A stretch of 64,000 bases of DNA from Sphingomonas abaci (GTDB lineage: Bacteria > Pseudomonadota > Alphaproteobacteria > Sphingomonadales > Sphingomonadaceae). Position numbers and translations under genes: made by a program. The notes beneath the pieces were generated by a model. It was not told where the DNA came from and ran no database searches. It saw nothing but the letters and a program-made list of their open reading frames with translations. Location: assembly GCF_014199625.1 (NCBI RefSeq), contig NZ_JACHNY010000001.1, positions 806,001 through 870,000 on the forward strand, read 5' to 3'. Positions 34,842 to 43,716 of the stretch are shown in pieces (position 1 is the stretch's first letter; each line of letters begins with the position of its first letter).

Positions 34842-35189
34842 ATGGCAGCATTCAAACTTCCGACCTTCCAGGACCGTCAGGCCGCCGCCGCCAAGGCGAA
34901 GAGCGCGGCGCTCGCCAAGCTGCGCGACAAGCCGCCGGTCGACGAGGCCGCCGTCGCCGCGCGCGCCGCCAAGCGCCAGGAAAAGGAGGCCGCCGCGGCC
35001 GCCAAGCGCGAGGCGCAGCGCCAGGAGCGCGAACAGGCCGCCGAGGCGAAGCGCGCCCGCGCCGCCGAGGCCGCCGAACAGGCCGCCGCCGCCGCCGCCA
35101 AGGTGAAGCCGGTGCTGACCCCCGAGGAGCAGAAGGCGCTGCGCGACGCGCGCTACGCCGCCCGCAAGCAGCGCAAATCGGGCAAGTAA
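34842..35189 (+). CDS. DUF6481 family Ala/Lys-rich helical protein
   Basis: A 115-residue, highly charged protein made mostly of Ala, Lys, Glu, Gln and Arg, predicted to be one long helix or coiled coil (about 30-95). The N-terminus FKLPTFQDRQAAAAKAKSAA and C-terminus LRDARYAARKQRKSGK match what I know of the alphaproteobacterial DUF6481 family. The function is unknown; the strong positive charge at the C-terminus would suit nucleic-acid or ribosome contact. It lies between the cold-shock gene and a spermidine-synthase-like gene that starts only eight bases after its stop. Confidence 0.8.
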   Translation: MAAFKLPTFQDRQAAAAKAKSAALAKLRDKPPVDEAAVAARAAKRQEKEAAAAAKREAQRQEREQAAEAKRARAAEAAEQAAAAAAKVKPVLTPEEQKALRDARYAARKQRKSGK

Positions 35190-35197
35190 ACCGGCAG

Positions 35198-35866
35198 ATG
35201 ACGCCCCGCGAACTGATCGACACCGCCGCCGTGCCCGGTGGCGAGGATCTGCGCCTGTTCCGGCGCGGCGACGATTACATGATCGTGCTCGACCGCAACG
35301 AACTGATGAACAGCCGCATGAGCGGGTCCGAGGAAGCGCTGGCGACCATGTCCTGCGAGCGGCTGGGCGTACCCGCGCCCCGGCTGCTGATCGGCGGCTA
35401 TGGCATGGGCTTCACGCTGCGCGCGGCGCTCGGCGTCCTGCCCGCCGACGCGCGGGTCACCGTCGCCGAGCTGGTGCCGGAGATCATCGCCTGGGCGCGC
35501 GGGCCGATGGCGGCGCTGACCGCGGGCGGGCTGGACGACCCGCGCGTCCATCTGGTGATGGGCGACGTGGCGCGGACGATCGAGATCGCGCGGGGCGATT
35601 ACGACGCGATCCTGCTCGATGTCGACAACGGTCCGGACGGACTGACCCGCGCCGGCAATGACGGCCTCTATTCGGCGCGCGGGCTGGCCAGCGCCAAGCT
35701 GGCGCTGCGGCCCGGGGGCATCCTGGCCGTCTGGTCGGCCGCGCCCGACACGGCTTTCGCGCGGCGGTTGCGCAATGCCGGCTTCGACACCGACGAGGTC
35801 GCGGTCCGCGCCCGCTCGAACGGAAAGGGCGCGCGCCACGTCATCTGGTTCGCGCGCAAGCCCTGA
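35198..35866 (+). CDS. spermidine synthase-like methyltransferase-fold protein
   Basis: A 222-residue protein with the Rossmann-type fold of spermidine synthases. The loop LLIGGYGMGFTLRAAL (about 64-79) stands for the usual GGGxG nucleotide-binding loop; VAELVPEIIAWARGPM follows with the acidic residue after strand 2, then LVMGDVARTIE and YDAILLDVDNGPDGLT with the acidic pair near the active site. It lacks the N-terminal beta-barrel of true polyamine synthases, so its substrate is open. Many proteobacteria have such a short paralogue. It follows DUF6481 by eight bases, so the two are probably cotranscribed. Confidence 0.78.
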   Translation: MTPRELIDTAAVPGGEDLRLFRRGDDYMIVLDRNELMNSRMSGSEEALATMSCERLGVPAPRLLIGGYGMGFTLRAALGVLPADARVTVAELVPEIIAWARGPMAALTAGGLDDPRVHLVMGDVARTIEIARGDYDAILLDVDNGPDGLTRAGNDGLYSARGLASAKLALRPGGILAVWSAAPDTAFARRLRNAGFDTDEVAVRARSNGKGARHVIWFARKP

Positions 35867-35938
35867 ACGGACACCGACCACCCCGTCTCCGACCCACGCC
35901 CCCTTGACCCGGCGCGCGCGAGCGGGTGGAGCTGGGCC

Positions 35939-37018
35939 GTGGCCGATCCGATCCTTCTCCTCCGCCCCGTCCAGTTCGTCGACACGCCGGTCGGCGCGCC
36001 CGAGGGCAGCGTCGCGCGGCTCGCCGGGGGGATGCAGTGGTTCGCCGCCTATGAGGTGACCGGACCGGACGGCCGACGCATCGTGCCCGTCGCGGAACTG
36101 CCGTCGCTGGGCGCGCGAGCGCGGCGGCTGCACGACCGGATCATCGCGCCCCGCCCGCCCCTGGCGCTGGGCGCGCGCACCCTACGCTTCGACCAGCCGC
36201 AGGTCGCCGCCATCCTCAACGTCACGCCCGACAGTTTCTCGGACGGCGGCCGCCATGCCGGCGACCCTGCCGCAGCGGCCGCCGCCGGCATCGACCAGCT
36301 CGCCGCCGGCGCGGCGTTGATCGACCTGGGCGGCGAATCGACCCGGCCGGGCGCGGCCCTGGTCTGGGAAGAGGAGGAGGCCGCGCGCGTCCGCCCGGTC
36401 GTCGAGCGGCTGGCGGCGGCGGGTGCCCTGGTGTCGATCGACACCCGCAAGGCGCTGGTGATGGAGGCGGCGCTGGCGGCCGGCGCCGCCATCGTCAACG
36501 ACGTGTCGGCCCTGTTGTGGGACGACCGCGCGATGCCGGTGGTGGCGCGCGCCGGCTGCCCGGTCATCCTGATGCATTCGCCCGATCCCAAACAGGGCGG
36601 CCATGGCCGCGTCGCCTATCGGGACGTGGTGGCGGAGGTGTTCGCCTGGCTGGAGGCGCGGATCGACGCCTGCGTCGCCGCCGGCGTCGACCGGGCGCGC
36701 ATCCTGGTCGACCCCGGCATCGGCTTCGGCAAGTCGCTGGCGGACAATCTGGCGCTCATCAACGGCCTGGCCACGTTCCACGGCCTCGGCTGCCCGATCA
36801 TGCTGGGCGCCAGCCGCAAGCGACTGATCGGCGCCTTGTCCGACGAGGCGCCGGCCGACCGTCGGCTGGGCGGCAGCGTGGCGCTGGCGCTGAAGGGCGC
36901 GGAGGCAGGCGTGCAGTTGCTCCGAGTCCATGACGTGCCGGAGACCGTGCAGGCGCTGAAGGTCTGGCGGGGCTTGCGCGACCAGGCGCTCACCCGTCCC
37001 GGACGCGGCTCCGAATGA
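35939..37018 (+). CDS. folP: dihydropteroate synthase FolP
   Basis: A 359-residue TIM-barrel enzyme that condenses p-aminobenzoate with the pterin pyrophosphate in folate synthesis, and is the sulfonamide target. Motifs are AAILNVTPDSFSDGGRHAG, LIDLGGESTRPGA, VSIDTRKALVMEAAL, NDVSAL, CPVILMHS, and LVDPGIGFGKSLADNLAL, with the C-terminal GASRKRLIGAL and GGSVALALKGA. It has an N-terminal extension of about 80 residues before the barrel, seen in several alphaproteobacterial FolP proteins. The start is GTG at 35939 behind GGTGGAGC. It is not near folK or folB. FolD, another folate enzyme, is at 47.7 kb. Confidence 0.95.
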   Translation: MADPILLLRPVQFVDTPVGAPEGSVARLAGGMQWFAAYEVTGPDGRRIVPVAELPSLGARARRLHDRIIAPRPPLALGARTLRFDQPQVAAILNVTPDSFSDGGRHAGDPAAAAAAGIDQLAAGAALIDLGGESTRPGAALVWEEEEAARVRPVVERLAAAGALVSIDTRKALVMEAALAAGAAIVNDVSALLWDDRAMPVVARAGCPVILMHSPDPKQGGHGRVAYRDVVAEVFAWLEARIDACVAAGVDRARILVDPGIGFGKSLADNLALINGLATFHGLGCPIMLGASRKRLIGALSDEAPADRRLGGSVALALKGAEAGVQLLRVHDVPETVQALKVWRGLRDQALTRPGRGSE

Positions 37019-37093
37019 GAATCGCGTGAACCCGCGCGGCGATACCACGTTACGTTCCGAGCGGACCTACCCCTGTAACCAAGGAGCCGATTG

Positions 37094-37978
37094 TTGATCG
37101 TCGACGCCACCCCCCGCCTGAAGATCATCATCTCGGAAGTCTGGCGCCCGTTGCTCGGTCTGTTCGTCTGGGACTGCATCGTCACCGTCACCTATTTCGT
37201 GCTGCCGTTCAAGGCGCCGTCCCTGCCGCTGACGTTGTTCGGCTCGGCCTTGGCGCTGTTCCTGGGTTTCCGCGACAACAGCGCCTATCAGCGCTGGTGG
37301 GAGGGTCGCGTGCTGTGGGGGGCGATGATCAACGCCTCGCGCAACCTGGCCCGCGCCGCCCGCAACTTCCTGCCCGACCCGGAAGCGCGCGACCTGAAGC
37401 GGTCGATCGTGCTGCGCCAGATCGCCTATGTGAACGCGCTGCGCTGCCAGCTGCGCCGCCAGCCCAAGGACGGCGAGGTGCTCCACTATCTGTCGCGCGG
37501 CGAGGCGGAGCCGGCGCTGGCGCGCGTCAACACCGCCAACGGCCTGCTCGACGGCACCGGCCGGCGGATCGAGGACGCGCGCAAGAAGGGCTGGATCGAC
37601 ACCATCCAGCAGGCGTCGCTGGAGCGGATCCTGGTCGACATCGCCAATGCGCAAGGCGGCATGGAGCGGCTGAAGAACACCCCGCTGCCCAATCAGTATC
37701 GCTTCTTCCCCGCCTTCTTCACGCGGCTGTTCTGCATCCTGCTGCCGATCGGGCTGGTCGAGACGCTGGGCTTCGCGACGCCGATCGGCTCGACCATCGC
37801 GGGGCTCATGTTCCTCGCCATCCTCCAGATCGGCGACGACCTCGTCGACCCCTTCGCCAACACCATTCACGACGTGCCGCTGACCGCCATGTGCCGGACG
37901 ATCGAGATCGACCTGCTCCAGGCGATCGGCGACGAGGCGCCCGAGGCGAAGACGCCGGTCGACGGCATCCTCTGGTGA
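37094..37978 (+). CDS. bestrophin-like (UPF0187) anion channel family protein
   Basis: A protein of about 294 residues with four membrane segments, related to bestrophins; bacterial members form pentameric ion channels. Features are the N-terminal IISEVWRPLLGLFVWDCIVT, LPLTLFGSALALFLGFRDNSAYQRWWEGR (the strongest family motif, shown by RDNSAYQRWWE), a long cytoplasmic helical middle (about 100-215), and a C-terminal membrane part with IGDDLVDPF. No ATG is available before the first segment: the start is TTG at 37094, seven bases behind AAGGAG, or the TTG three bases earlier. It is unlinked in function to the neighbouring folP and metallo-hydrolase genes. Confidence 0.88.
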   Translation: MIVDATPRLKIIISEVWRPLLGLFVWDCIVTVTYFVLPFKAPSLPLTLFGSALALFLGFRDNSAYQRWWEGRVLWGAMINASRNLARAARNFLPDPEARDLKRSIVLRQIAYVNALRCQLRRQPKDGEVLHYLSRGEAEPALARVNTANGLLDGTGRRIEDARKKGWIDTIQQASLERILVDIANAQGGMERLKNTPLPNQYRFFPAFFTRLFCILLPIGLVETLGFATPIGSTIAGLMFLAILQIGDDLVDPFANTIHDVPLTAMCRTIEIDLLQAIGDEAPEAKTPVDGILW

Positions 37979-38008
37979 CGGCCGGCCGGGGCGCGTAAGG
38001 ACGGACCC

Positions 38009-38683
38009 ATGACCGATACGCCCCCCGACGCCATGCCGTTGCGCGCCGCCATCATCCCCGTCACCCCGCTCCAGCAGAATTGCACGCTGATCTGGTGCAC
38101 GGCCACGATGAAGGCGGCGGTGGTCGATCCCGGCGGCGACCTGCCGCGCATCCGCGACGCGATCGCCCGCGCGGGCGTGACGGTGGAAAAGATCCTCCTC
38201 ACCCACGGCCATATCGATCATGCCGGCGAGGCCAAGCCGCTGGCCGACGAACTGGGCGTCCCGATCGAGGGGCCGCACGAGGCGGACCGGTTCTGGATCG
38301 CGCGGCTGGACGAGGACGGCCGCGCCTATGGCATCCGCGGCGTGGTGTTCGAGCCGGACCGCTGGCTGGACGATGGCGACACCGTGACGATCGGCGACCT
38401 GACGCTGGACGTGTACCTCACCCCCGGCCACACGCCCGGCCATGTGATCTTCCACCACGCGCCGTCCCGCTTCGCGCAGGTCGGCGACGTGCTGTTCCAG
38501 GGATCGATCGGCCGCACCGACTTCCCGCTCGGCAGCCATGACGCGCTGATCCGCTCGGTCCGCGAGAAATTATGGCCGCTCGGCGATGTCGCCTTCGTGC
38601 CCGGCCACGGCCCCGCCAGCACCTTCGCGCATGAGCGGCGCACCAACCCGTTCGTCGGGGATGCGGTGCTGGGATTGGGATAA
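38009..38683 (+). CDS. MBL-fold metallo-hydrolase (glyoxalase II-like)
   Basis: A 224-residue zinc hydrolase of the metallo-beta-lactamase fold, closest in layout to YcbL/GloB-like thioesterases. The metal-binding motif is LTHGHIDHAGE (HxHxDH, about 67-77), with further ligands in TPGHTPGHV, VGDVLFQGSIGRTDFP and FVPGHGP. The signature QQNCTLIWC at the start is usual for this group. It is likely cytoplasmic. It lies 30 bases after the bestrophin-like gene, then a REP element follows. Confidence 0.9.
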   Translation: MTDTPPDAMPLRAAIIPVTPLQQNCTLIWCTATMKAAVVDPGGDLPRIRDAIARAGVTVEKILLTHGHIDHAGEAKPLADELGVPIEGPHEADRFWIARLDEDGRAYGIRGVVFEPDRWLDDGDTVTIGDLTLDVYLTPGHTPGHVIFHHAPSRFAQVGDVLFQGSIGRTDFPLGSHDALIRSVREKLWPLGDVAFVPGHGPASTFAHERRTNPFVGDAVLGLG

Positions 38684-38720
38684 TAGCTCTACCTGCTGGG
38701 TTGGCATAACCGTTCTACCT

Positions 38721-38824
38721 GTTCCCCGGCGGAGGCCGGGGCCCAGTTGGGGGGCGATCATGACGACGGGCAGCGGTCCGTTACCAAGGCCTTTCCAACT
38801 GGGCCCCGGCCTTCGCCGGGGAAC
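38721..38824. repeat. large extragenic inverted repeat (REP-like)
   Basis: Two 30-base arms (38721-38750 and 38795-38824) are complementary with a single mismatch around a 44-base loop. Each arm also contains its own smaller hairpin of the type CCCCGGC...GCCGGGG. It lies between the converging metallo-hydrolase and M28 peptidase genes and could act as a bidirectional mRNA end structure. It is most likely a dispersed sphingomonad repeat. Confidence 0.8.
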
Positions 38825-38848
38825 GGAAAAGAGAGTTGCAGTTCCGCG

Positions 38849-40495
38849 TTACCGCCCCCGCGCCGCCGCGCTCTCCGCCCGCACCGCGCGGAACTCGGAC
38901 CCCTGGCGCCATTCCGGCCAGTCGCCGCCCCGCGCCAGGTCGAACCCGACCCGGGCGATCAGGTCGACGTCCGCCGCCGCTCCGCGCAGGTCCCAGTCCT
39001 TCGACCAGGCATCGCAGCTCTGGTGGTAGCAGCGCATATAGCCGTCCAGCCACGCCTGCCCCGCCGTCCGTCCACCCGCGACCAGATCCGGCGCGCCGCT
39101 GATCGCCATCAGCAGCAGCGTCGGCACGCCGCGCCGCGCCAGCGAGAAATGGTCGGCGCGATAGAAGAGGCCGCGCTCCGGCAACGCCTCGGGCGTCACC
39201 ACCCGCCCCTGCGCCCGCGCCGCCGCCGCCAGCCGGTCCTCCAGCGCATTCTGTCCCTGCCCGACCAGCAGCACGTCGCGCGACGGCCCGGCGGTCTGGA
39301 GGATGTCGAGCGTCAGATTGGCGACCGTGGTCGCCGCCGGATAGATCGGGTCGGCGGCATAGGTCTCGGACCCCAAGAGGCCGCGCTCCTCGCCGGTCCA
39401 GAGCGCGAAGACCTGGCTGCGGGCGGGTTGCGGAGCCCGGGCGGCGGCGCGTGCGATCTCCAGCACGCCGGCGACGCCCAGCGCATCGTCGTTGGCGCCG
39501 GGCCGGATCGTCCGCCCCTGGGCATCCGGGGCGCCGACGCCATAGGCGTCCCAATGCGCGCCGTACATCACCACCTCGTCCGGCCGCGTCCGGCCGGGCA
39601 GCTTGGCCAGCACGTTGCGGCTTTCGGCCCGGCTCACCGTGACCGGCAGGTCGGCGGAGAAGCCAGCGCCCGGGATCGGCACGGGGCGGAAATCGCTGCG
39701 CCGCGCCGCCCGGCGCAGCGTCGGCAGGTCCAGCCCCGCCGCCTGGAACAGCCGCTCGGCGGCGGCGCCCTCGATCCAGCCCTGCAGGGCCACGCGCGGC
39801 ACGGGCGGCCGGGCGACGTCGTAATTCTCGCCGGCCGGGGCGGTGACCGTGGCCCAGCCATAGCCCGCGCCTGGCGTGTCGTGGACGATCAGCGCCGCCA
39901 CCGCGCCGCGCCGCGCCGCCTCCTCGAACTTGTAGGTCCAGCGACCATAATAGGTCATGCGCCGCCCGCCGAATCGACCGACCGAATCGTCCCCCGCCGC
40001 CGCCTCGAAATCGGGGTCGTTGACCAGGAACACGGCGACCTTGCCCTTCAGGTCGACGCCCTTGAAATCGTCCCACTTCCGCTCCGGCGCGGCGACGCCA
40101 TAGCCGACGAAGACCAGCGGCGCGCCCCTCACCGTCTCGCGCGCATCCGGCCGCACGCTGCTCAGGTACACGTCGCGCCCCTGCGTCCAGGCGACCCCGT
40201 TGGCGCTGACCGGGCCTTCGCCGATCCGGGTGCGGACCAGCGGCACCGCCTGCGTCCATTGTCCGTCCCGGCCGCCGGGTCGCAGGCCCATCGCCTGGAA
40301 CTGCGCGACGAGCCAGTCGATCGTCTTCGCCTCGCCCGGCGTGCCCGGCGCCCGGCCCTGGAACGACTCGGACGCCAGCGTCCGAACGTCGGCGGACAGG
40401 CGATCGGGCGAGATGGGCGACCCGGTAGGCGCGGCAGGCGCGGCGGCGATCAGCAGCGGGGTCAGGGCAAGCGTGGCGGGTGACAGGATTTTCAT
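38849..40495 (-). CDS. exported M28-family zinc peptidase
   Basis: A 548-residue aminopeptidase-like enzyme with a Sec signal (ILSPATLALTPLLIAAA) and a mature part starting near residue 25. A PA-like inserted domain (about 115-250, with APLVFVGYGVAAPE) precedes the metal site. Zinc ligands are visible in VVMYGAHWDAYG (His and Asp), GANDDALGVAG (Asp), WTGEERGLLGS (Glu-Glu) and a later FYRADHFSL (Asp, His). It probably cleaves peptides in the periplasm or outside. I use the ATG at 40495; one two codons upstream (40501) is equally placed. It diverges from rpmF and its 3' end abuts the REP element. Confidence 0.92.
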   Translation of the reverse strand: MKILSPATLALTPLLIAAAPAAPTGSPISPDRLSADVRTLASESFQGRAPGTPGEAKTIDWLVAQFQAMGLRPGGRDGQWTQAVPLVRTRIGEGPVSANGVAWTQGRDVYLSSVRPDARETVRGAPLVFVGYGVAAPERKWDDFKGVDLKGKVAVFLVNDPDFEAAAGDDSVGRFGGRRMTYYGRWTYKFEEAARRGAVAALIVHDTPGAGYGWATVTAPAGENYDVARPPVPRVALQGWIEGAAAERLFQAAGLDLPTLRRAARRSDFRPVPIPGAGFSADLPVTVSRAESRNVLAKLPGRTRPDEVVMYGAHWDAYGVGAPDAQGRTIRPGANDDALGVAGVLEIARAAARAPQPARSQVFALWTGEERGLLGSETYAADPIYPAATTVANLTLDILQTAGPSRDVLLVGQGQNALEDRLAAAARAQGRVVTPEALPERGLFYRADHFSLARRGVPTLLLMAISGAPDLVAGGRTAGQAWLDGYMRCYHQSCDAWSKDWDLRGAAADVDLIARVGFDLARGGDWPEWRQGSEFRAVRAESAAARGR

Positions 40496-40655
40496 GGGCA
40501 TGACCCTGCCCGCCCGTCGGGATACTTGCAACAATGGCCGAAATCGCTATAGCGCCACGCTTCGCGATGCGTCCGGCATATCGGGGCGGCCTCATGGGGC
40601 CGGACCGGCATGTCGTGCGCATTCCAATCTGTTCCACGTCGAATAAGGTGCCGCA

Positions 40656-40835
40656 ATGGCCGTCCCCAAGAGAAAGACTTCGCCCTCCAAGCGCGGCATG
40701 CGCCGTGGCCACGACTCGCTGACCGTCGCGGCGTTCCAGGAATGCCCGAACTGCGGCGAGCTGAAGCGTCCGCACGTGCTGTGCGGTGCATGCGGCCACT
40801 ATAACGGCCGCGAGGTCGTGTCGGTCGAGGCCTGA
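40656..40835 (+). CDS. rpmF: 50S ribosomal protein L32
   Basis: A 59-residue ribosomal protein. It begins [20 protein letters not shown] and carries two Cys pairs, CPNCGELK and [12 protein letters not shown], of the zinc-ribbon L32 type. AAGG precedes the ATG. It sits 25 bases before plsX, the classic bacterial order rpmF-plsX-fabH, which ties ribosome and lipid synthesis. Confidence 0.96.
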   Translation: MAVPKRKTSPSKRGMRRGHDSLTVAAFQECPNCGELKRPHVLCGACGHYNGREVVSVEA

Positions 40836-40860
40836 TCGCCGGATCGATCGGAGTAACCGG

Positions 40861-41886
40861 ATGACCGACCAGCCCTGGATCGCCGTCGATGCGATGGGCG
40901 GCGACGAGGGGCTGGAGGTGATGCTTGCGGGCGTCGCCCGGGCTCGTCGTCGCTTCGAAGGCCTGCATTTCTACCTGGTGGGCGACGAGGCCCGGATTCG
41001 GGCCGGGCTGCACAGCCACCCGAATCTGTCCGCCAATTCCGAGATCGTCCACGCCCCCGAAGTCGTCGGGTCCAGCGAAAAGCCCAGTCAGGCGATTCGC
41101 CGGTCCAAGGTGACCTCGATGGGCATCGCCATCGACCTGGTGAAACAGGGTCGCGCCGCCGCCATGGTGTCGTCGGGCAATACCGGCGCGCTGATGGCGA
41201 TGGCGAAGCTGTCGCTGCGCATGTTGCCGGGCATCGACCGTCCGGCGCTGGCGGCGCCGCTGCCCACGCTCGGCGACAATGACGTGGTGATGCTCGACCT
41301 GGGTGCGAATACCGAGGTCGATGCACGCAACCTCGTCCAGTTCGCGGTGATGGGCGCCGCTTATGCCCGCGTCATCCTCGATCTCGACCGGCCGCGCGTC
41401 GCGCTGCTGAACATCGGGTCGGAGGACCAGAAGGGCACCGACTGGATTCGCGAGGCCGCCGCCGAACTGCGCGCCGCCACCCACCTGCCCCTGGATTTCA
41501 CCGGCTTCGTCGAAGGCGACAAGCTGGCGCGCGGCCATGTCGACGTGATCGTCTGCGACGGCTTCGCCGGCAACATCGCGCTCAAGACCGCCGAGGGCAC
41601 CGCCCGCTTCGTCGGCGACCTGCTGAAGCGCGCCTTCACCAGCTCGGTCCGCTCGAAGCTCGGCTTCCTGATCTCGCGCCCGGCGACCCAGTTGCTGCGC
41701 GACCATCTCGACCCCAACAACCATAATGGCGCGGTCTTCCTGGGGCTGAAGGGCATCGTGATGAAGAGCCATGGCGGCGCCAACGAGCTGGGCGTCGCCA
41801 CCGCGATCGCCAATGCCGCCAAGATGGCGCGCGCCGATCTCACCCGCCGCATCGCCGAGGATCTCGGCCTGGAGCATGTCGCATGA
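40861..41886 (+). CDS. plsX: phosphate acyltransferase PlsX
   Basis: A 341-residue enzyme that makes acyl-phosphate from acyl-ACP for phospholipid synthesis. Family motifs are [69 protein letters not shown], and [16 protein letters not shown]. The ATG at 40861 gives the normal N-terminus. It is coupled to fabH by an ATGA overlap, so acyl-chain initiation and first acyl transfer are made together. Confidence 0.96.
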   Translation: MTDQPWIAVDAMGGDEGLEVMLAGVARARRRFEGLHFYLVGDEARIRAGLHSHPNLSANSEIVHAPEVVGSSEKPSQAIRRSKVTSMGIAIDLVKQGRAAAMVSSGNTGALMAMAKLSLRMLPGIDRPALAAPLPTLGDNDVVMLDLGANTEVDARNLVQFAVMGAAYARVILDLDRPRVALLNIGSEDQKGTDWIREAAAELRAATHLPLDFTGFVEGDKLARGHVDVIVCDGFAGNIALKTAEGTARFVGDLLKRAFTSSVRSKLGFLISRPATQLLRDHLDPNNHNGAVFLGLKGIVMKSHGGANELGVATAIANAAKMARADLTRRIAEDLGLEHVA

Positions 41887-42848
41887 TCCGTTCGGTCGTC
41901 TCCGGCACCGGTTCCGCCCTGCCCGCCCGGCGGGTTTCCAATGCGGAACTGGCCGAGCAGGTCGACACCAGCGACGAATGGATCGTCGAGCGCACCGGCA
42001 TCCGCTTCCGCCACCTCGCCGGCCCCGATGAGACGACCGCGACGCTGGCCGCCGATGCCGCGCGTGCGGCGCTGGCGGCGGGCGGCCATGCCGCGCAGGA
42101 CATCGACCTGATCGTGCTGGCCACCGCCACGCCCGACCAGACCTTCCCCGCCACCGCCACCAAGGTGCAGGCGATGCTGGGCATCGACGACTGCGTCGCG
42201 TTCGACGTGGCGGCGGTCTGCTCCGGCTTCCTCTATGCGGTGCAGGTCGCCGACTCGATGCTGCGCGCCGGCGTCCACCGGCGCGCGCTGGTGATCGGCG
42301 CGGAGACGTTCAGCCGCATCCTCGACTGGGAGGACCGCACCACCTGCGTCCTGTTCGGCGACGGCGCCGGCGCGATCGTGCTGGAGGCGCAGGACGTGGC
42401 CGAAGACGGGCGCGGCATCCTCGCCACCCGGCTCCATGCCGATGGCCGTCACAACGAGCTGCTCTATGTCGATGGTGGCCCCTCCACCACCGGCACCGTC
42501 GGCAAGCTGCGGATGAAGGGGCGCGAGGTGTTCCGCCACGCCGTCACCAACCTGGCGGCGGTGATGGGCGAGGCGCTGGCGGTCGCCGGGCTGAAGACCG
42601 AGGATGTCGATTGGGTGGTGCCGCACCAGGCCAATGCCCGCATTCTCGACGCCACGGCGCGCAAGCTGTCGTTGGCCGCCGAGAAGGTGATCGTCACCGT
42701 CGACCGGCATGCCAACACCTCCGCCGCCTCGGTGCCGCTGGCGCTCGACGTGGCGGTGCGCGACGGCCGCGTCCGGCAGGGCGACATCGTGGTTCTGGAG
42801 GCGATGGGCGGCGGCTTCACCTGGGGCGCGGCAATTGTCCGCTTCTGA
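41883..42848 (+). CDS. fabH: beta-ketoacyl-ACP synthase III FabH
   Basis: A 321-residue condensing enzyme that starts fatty-acid synthesis from acetyl-CoA and malonyl-ACP. The catalytic Cys is in [14 protein letters not shown] (about residue 113), the His in [10 protein letters not shown] (about 248) and the Asn in [14 protein letters not shown] (about 278). [14 protein letters not shown] and the C-terminal [14 protein letters not shown] are typical. It overlaps plsX by four bases. A hairpin and a 95-base spacer separate it from ihfA. Confidence 0.96.
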   Translation: MIRSVVSGTGSALPARRVSNAELAEQVDTSDEWIVERTGIRFRHLAGPDETTATLAADAARAALAAGGHAAQDIDLIVLATATPDQTFPATATKVQAMLGIDDCVAFDVAAVCSGFLYAVQVADSMLRAGVHRRALVIGAETFSRILDWEDRTTCVLFGDGAGAIVLEAQDVAEDGRGILATRLHADGRHNELLYVDGGPSTTGTVGKLRMKGREVFRHAVTNLAAVMGEALAVAGLKTEDVDWVVPHQANARILDATARKLSLAAEKVIVTVDRHANTSAASVPLALDVAVRDGRVRQGDIVVLEAMGGGFTWGAAIVRF

Positions 42849-42874
42849 GACACTTGCGGACGTTTGCATAACCT

Positions 42875-42897
42875 AGAGCATAAAAGTCTTTTGCTCT
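42875..42897. promoter_or_regulatory. AT-rich palindrome between fabH and ihfA
   Basis: AGAGC (42875-42879) pairs with GCTCT (42893-42897), and an inner AAAA (42882-42885) with TTTT (42889-42892), around a three-base loop. CC/GG outside extends the stem past a bulge. The AT content is unusual for this DNA. It may be a weak terminator for fabH or a control site for ihfA. Confidence 0.4.
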
Positions 42898-42943
42898 GGA
42901 TCGGCTTCTGATATTCGCCCGGCACGTGTTGGGGGAATACCGT

Positions 42944-43252
42944 ATGCATGAAGCAGGCACATTGACACGCGCTGACCTGGCCGAGGCCCTGCACCATCAG
43001 GTGGGCCTGAGCCGTGCCGATTCGGCCCGCATCGTCGAGCAGATCCTGAAGGAGATGTGCGAGGCGCTGAGCGAGGGGCAGAACGTCAAGATCTCCGGCT
43101 TCGGCACCTTCGTGCTGCGCGACAAGGGCGAGCGGATCGGCCGCAATCCCAAGACCGGGGTCGAGGTGCCGATCGCCCCGCGCCGGGTGCTGACCTTCCG
43201 CGCCAGCCAGATGATGCGGGACCGCATCGTCGAAGCCTCGGCCCTCGCCTGA
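42944..43252 (+). CDS. ihfA: integration host factor subunit alpha
   Basis: A 102-residue DNA-bending HU-family subunit. It has the N-terminal [23 protein letters not shown] helices, then the DNA-binding arm [25 protein letters not shown], ending [17 protein letters not shown]. The arm Pro in NPKTG and the GFGTF motif are intact. The ATG at 42944 is preferred over a GTG at 42926 because GGGGGA lies seven bases ahead. The partner ihfB is not in the window. The merR gene follows after 19 bases. Confidence 0.94.
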   Translation: MHEAGTLTRADLAEALHHQVGLSRADSARIVEQILKEMCEALSEGQNVKISGFGTFVLRDKGERIGRNPKTGVEVPIAPRRVLTFRASQMMRDRIVEASALA

Positions 43253-43271
43253 ACGATCCCGGGGATCGATC

Positions 43272-43679
43272 ATGGCAAGGCCCCGCACCACATCGACCAT
43301 GACGGCCGCCGGCAACGGCCTGACCCTGAAGTCGATCGGCGAATTGTCGGCGGAGACCGGCATCCCCCATCATGTCCTGCGCTATTGGGAGACCCGGTTC
43401 GACCAGTTGCGACCGGTCACGCGGGCGGGCAACCGCCGCTATTACCGCCCCGAACATGTCGCGCTGGTCAAGCGGATCAACGCGCTGCTGCATGAGCAGG
43501 GCTATACGCTGCGCGGCGTCCGCCACTTGCTGGAGTCGCGCGAACCGCCGCAGCCGCCGCAACCCGTCGTCGCGGAGCCGGCCATGCCACGCCTGGTCGA
43601 GGACAGGCCCTTGCAGGTGATGCTGTCGATCCGGGACCGGCTCTCGGCCGCCCTCGCCGCCGACGAGGCTCGTCGCTAG
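43272..43679 (+). CDS. MerR family transcriptional regulator
   Basis: A 135-residue regulator with a winged helix-turn-helix. LKSIGELSAETGIPHHVLRYWETRFDQL and RAGNRRYYRPEHVALVKRI (about 19-70) are the MerR DNA-binding part, followed by a helical segment with LLHEQGYTLRGVRHLL and a Pro-rich, short effector tail. No Cys metal site is seen, so this is not a metal sensor. Its place right after ihfA is conserved in alphaproteobacteria. The target genes are unknown. ATGs at 43272 or 43299 are both possible; the first is used. Confidence 0.9.
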   Translation: MARPRTTSTMTAAGNGLTLKSIGELSAETGIPHHVLRYWETRFDQLRPVTRAGNRRYYRPEHVALVKRINALLHEQGYTLRGVRHLLESREPPQPPQPVVAEPAMPRLVEDRPLQVMLSIRDRLSAALAADEARR

Positions 43680-43693
43680 GCAGGAGCGCCGAT

Positions 43694-43716
43694 CCTGGCA
43701 TTCCGCCCCTGCCAGG
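43694..43716 (+). terminator. hairpin after merR, terminator-like
   Basis: A perfect 7-bp stem (43694-43700 with 43710-43716) around a nine-base loop lies 14 bases past the merR stop. No T run follows. It probably marks the end of the plsX-to-merR transcript. Confidence 0.4.

Noticed and set aside
34842..35189. Short tandem DNA repeat in the Ala/Lys-rich gene
   Set aside because: The repetition is low-complexity amino-acid usage with varied codons, not an exact repeat unit.
38849..40534. M28 peptidase starting at 40534
   Set aside because: Extra residues ahead of 40501 place a basic stretch before the signal peptide and read into the rpmF upstream region.
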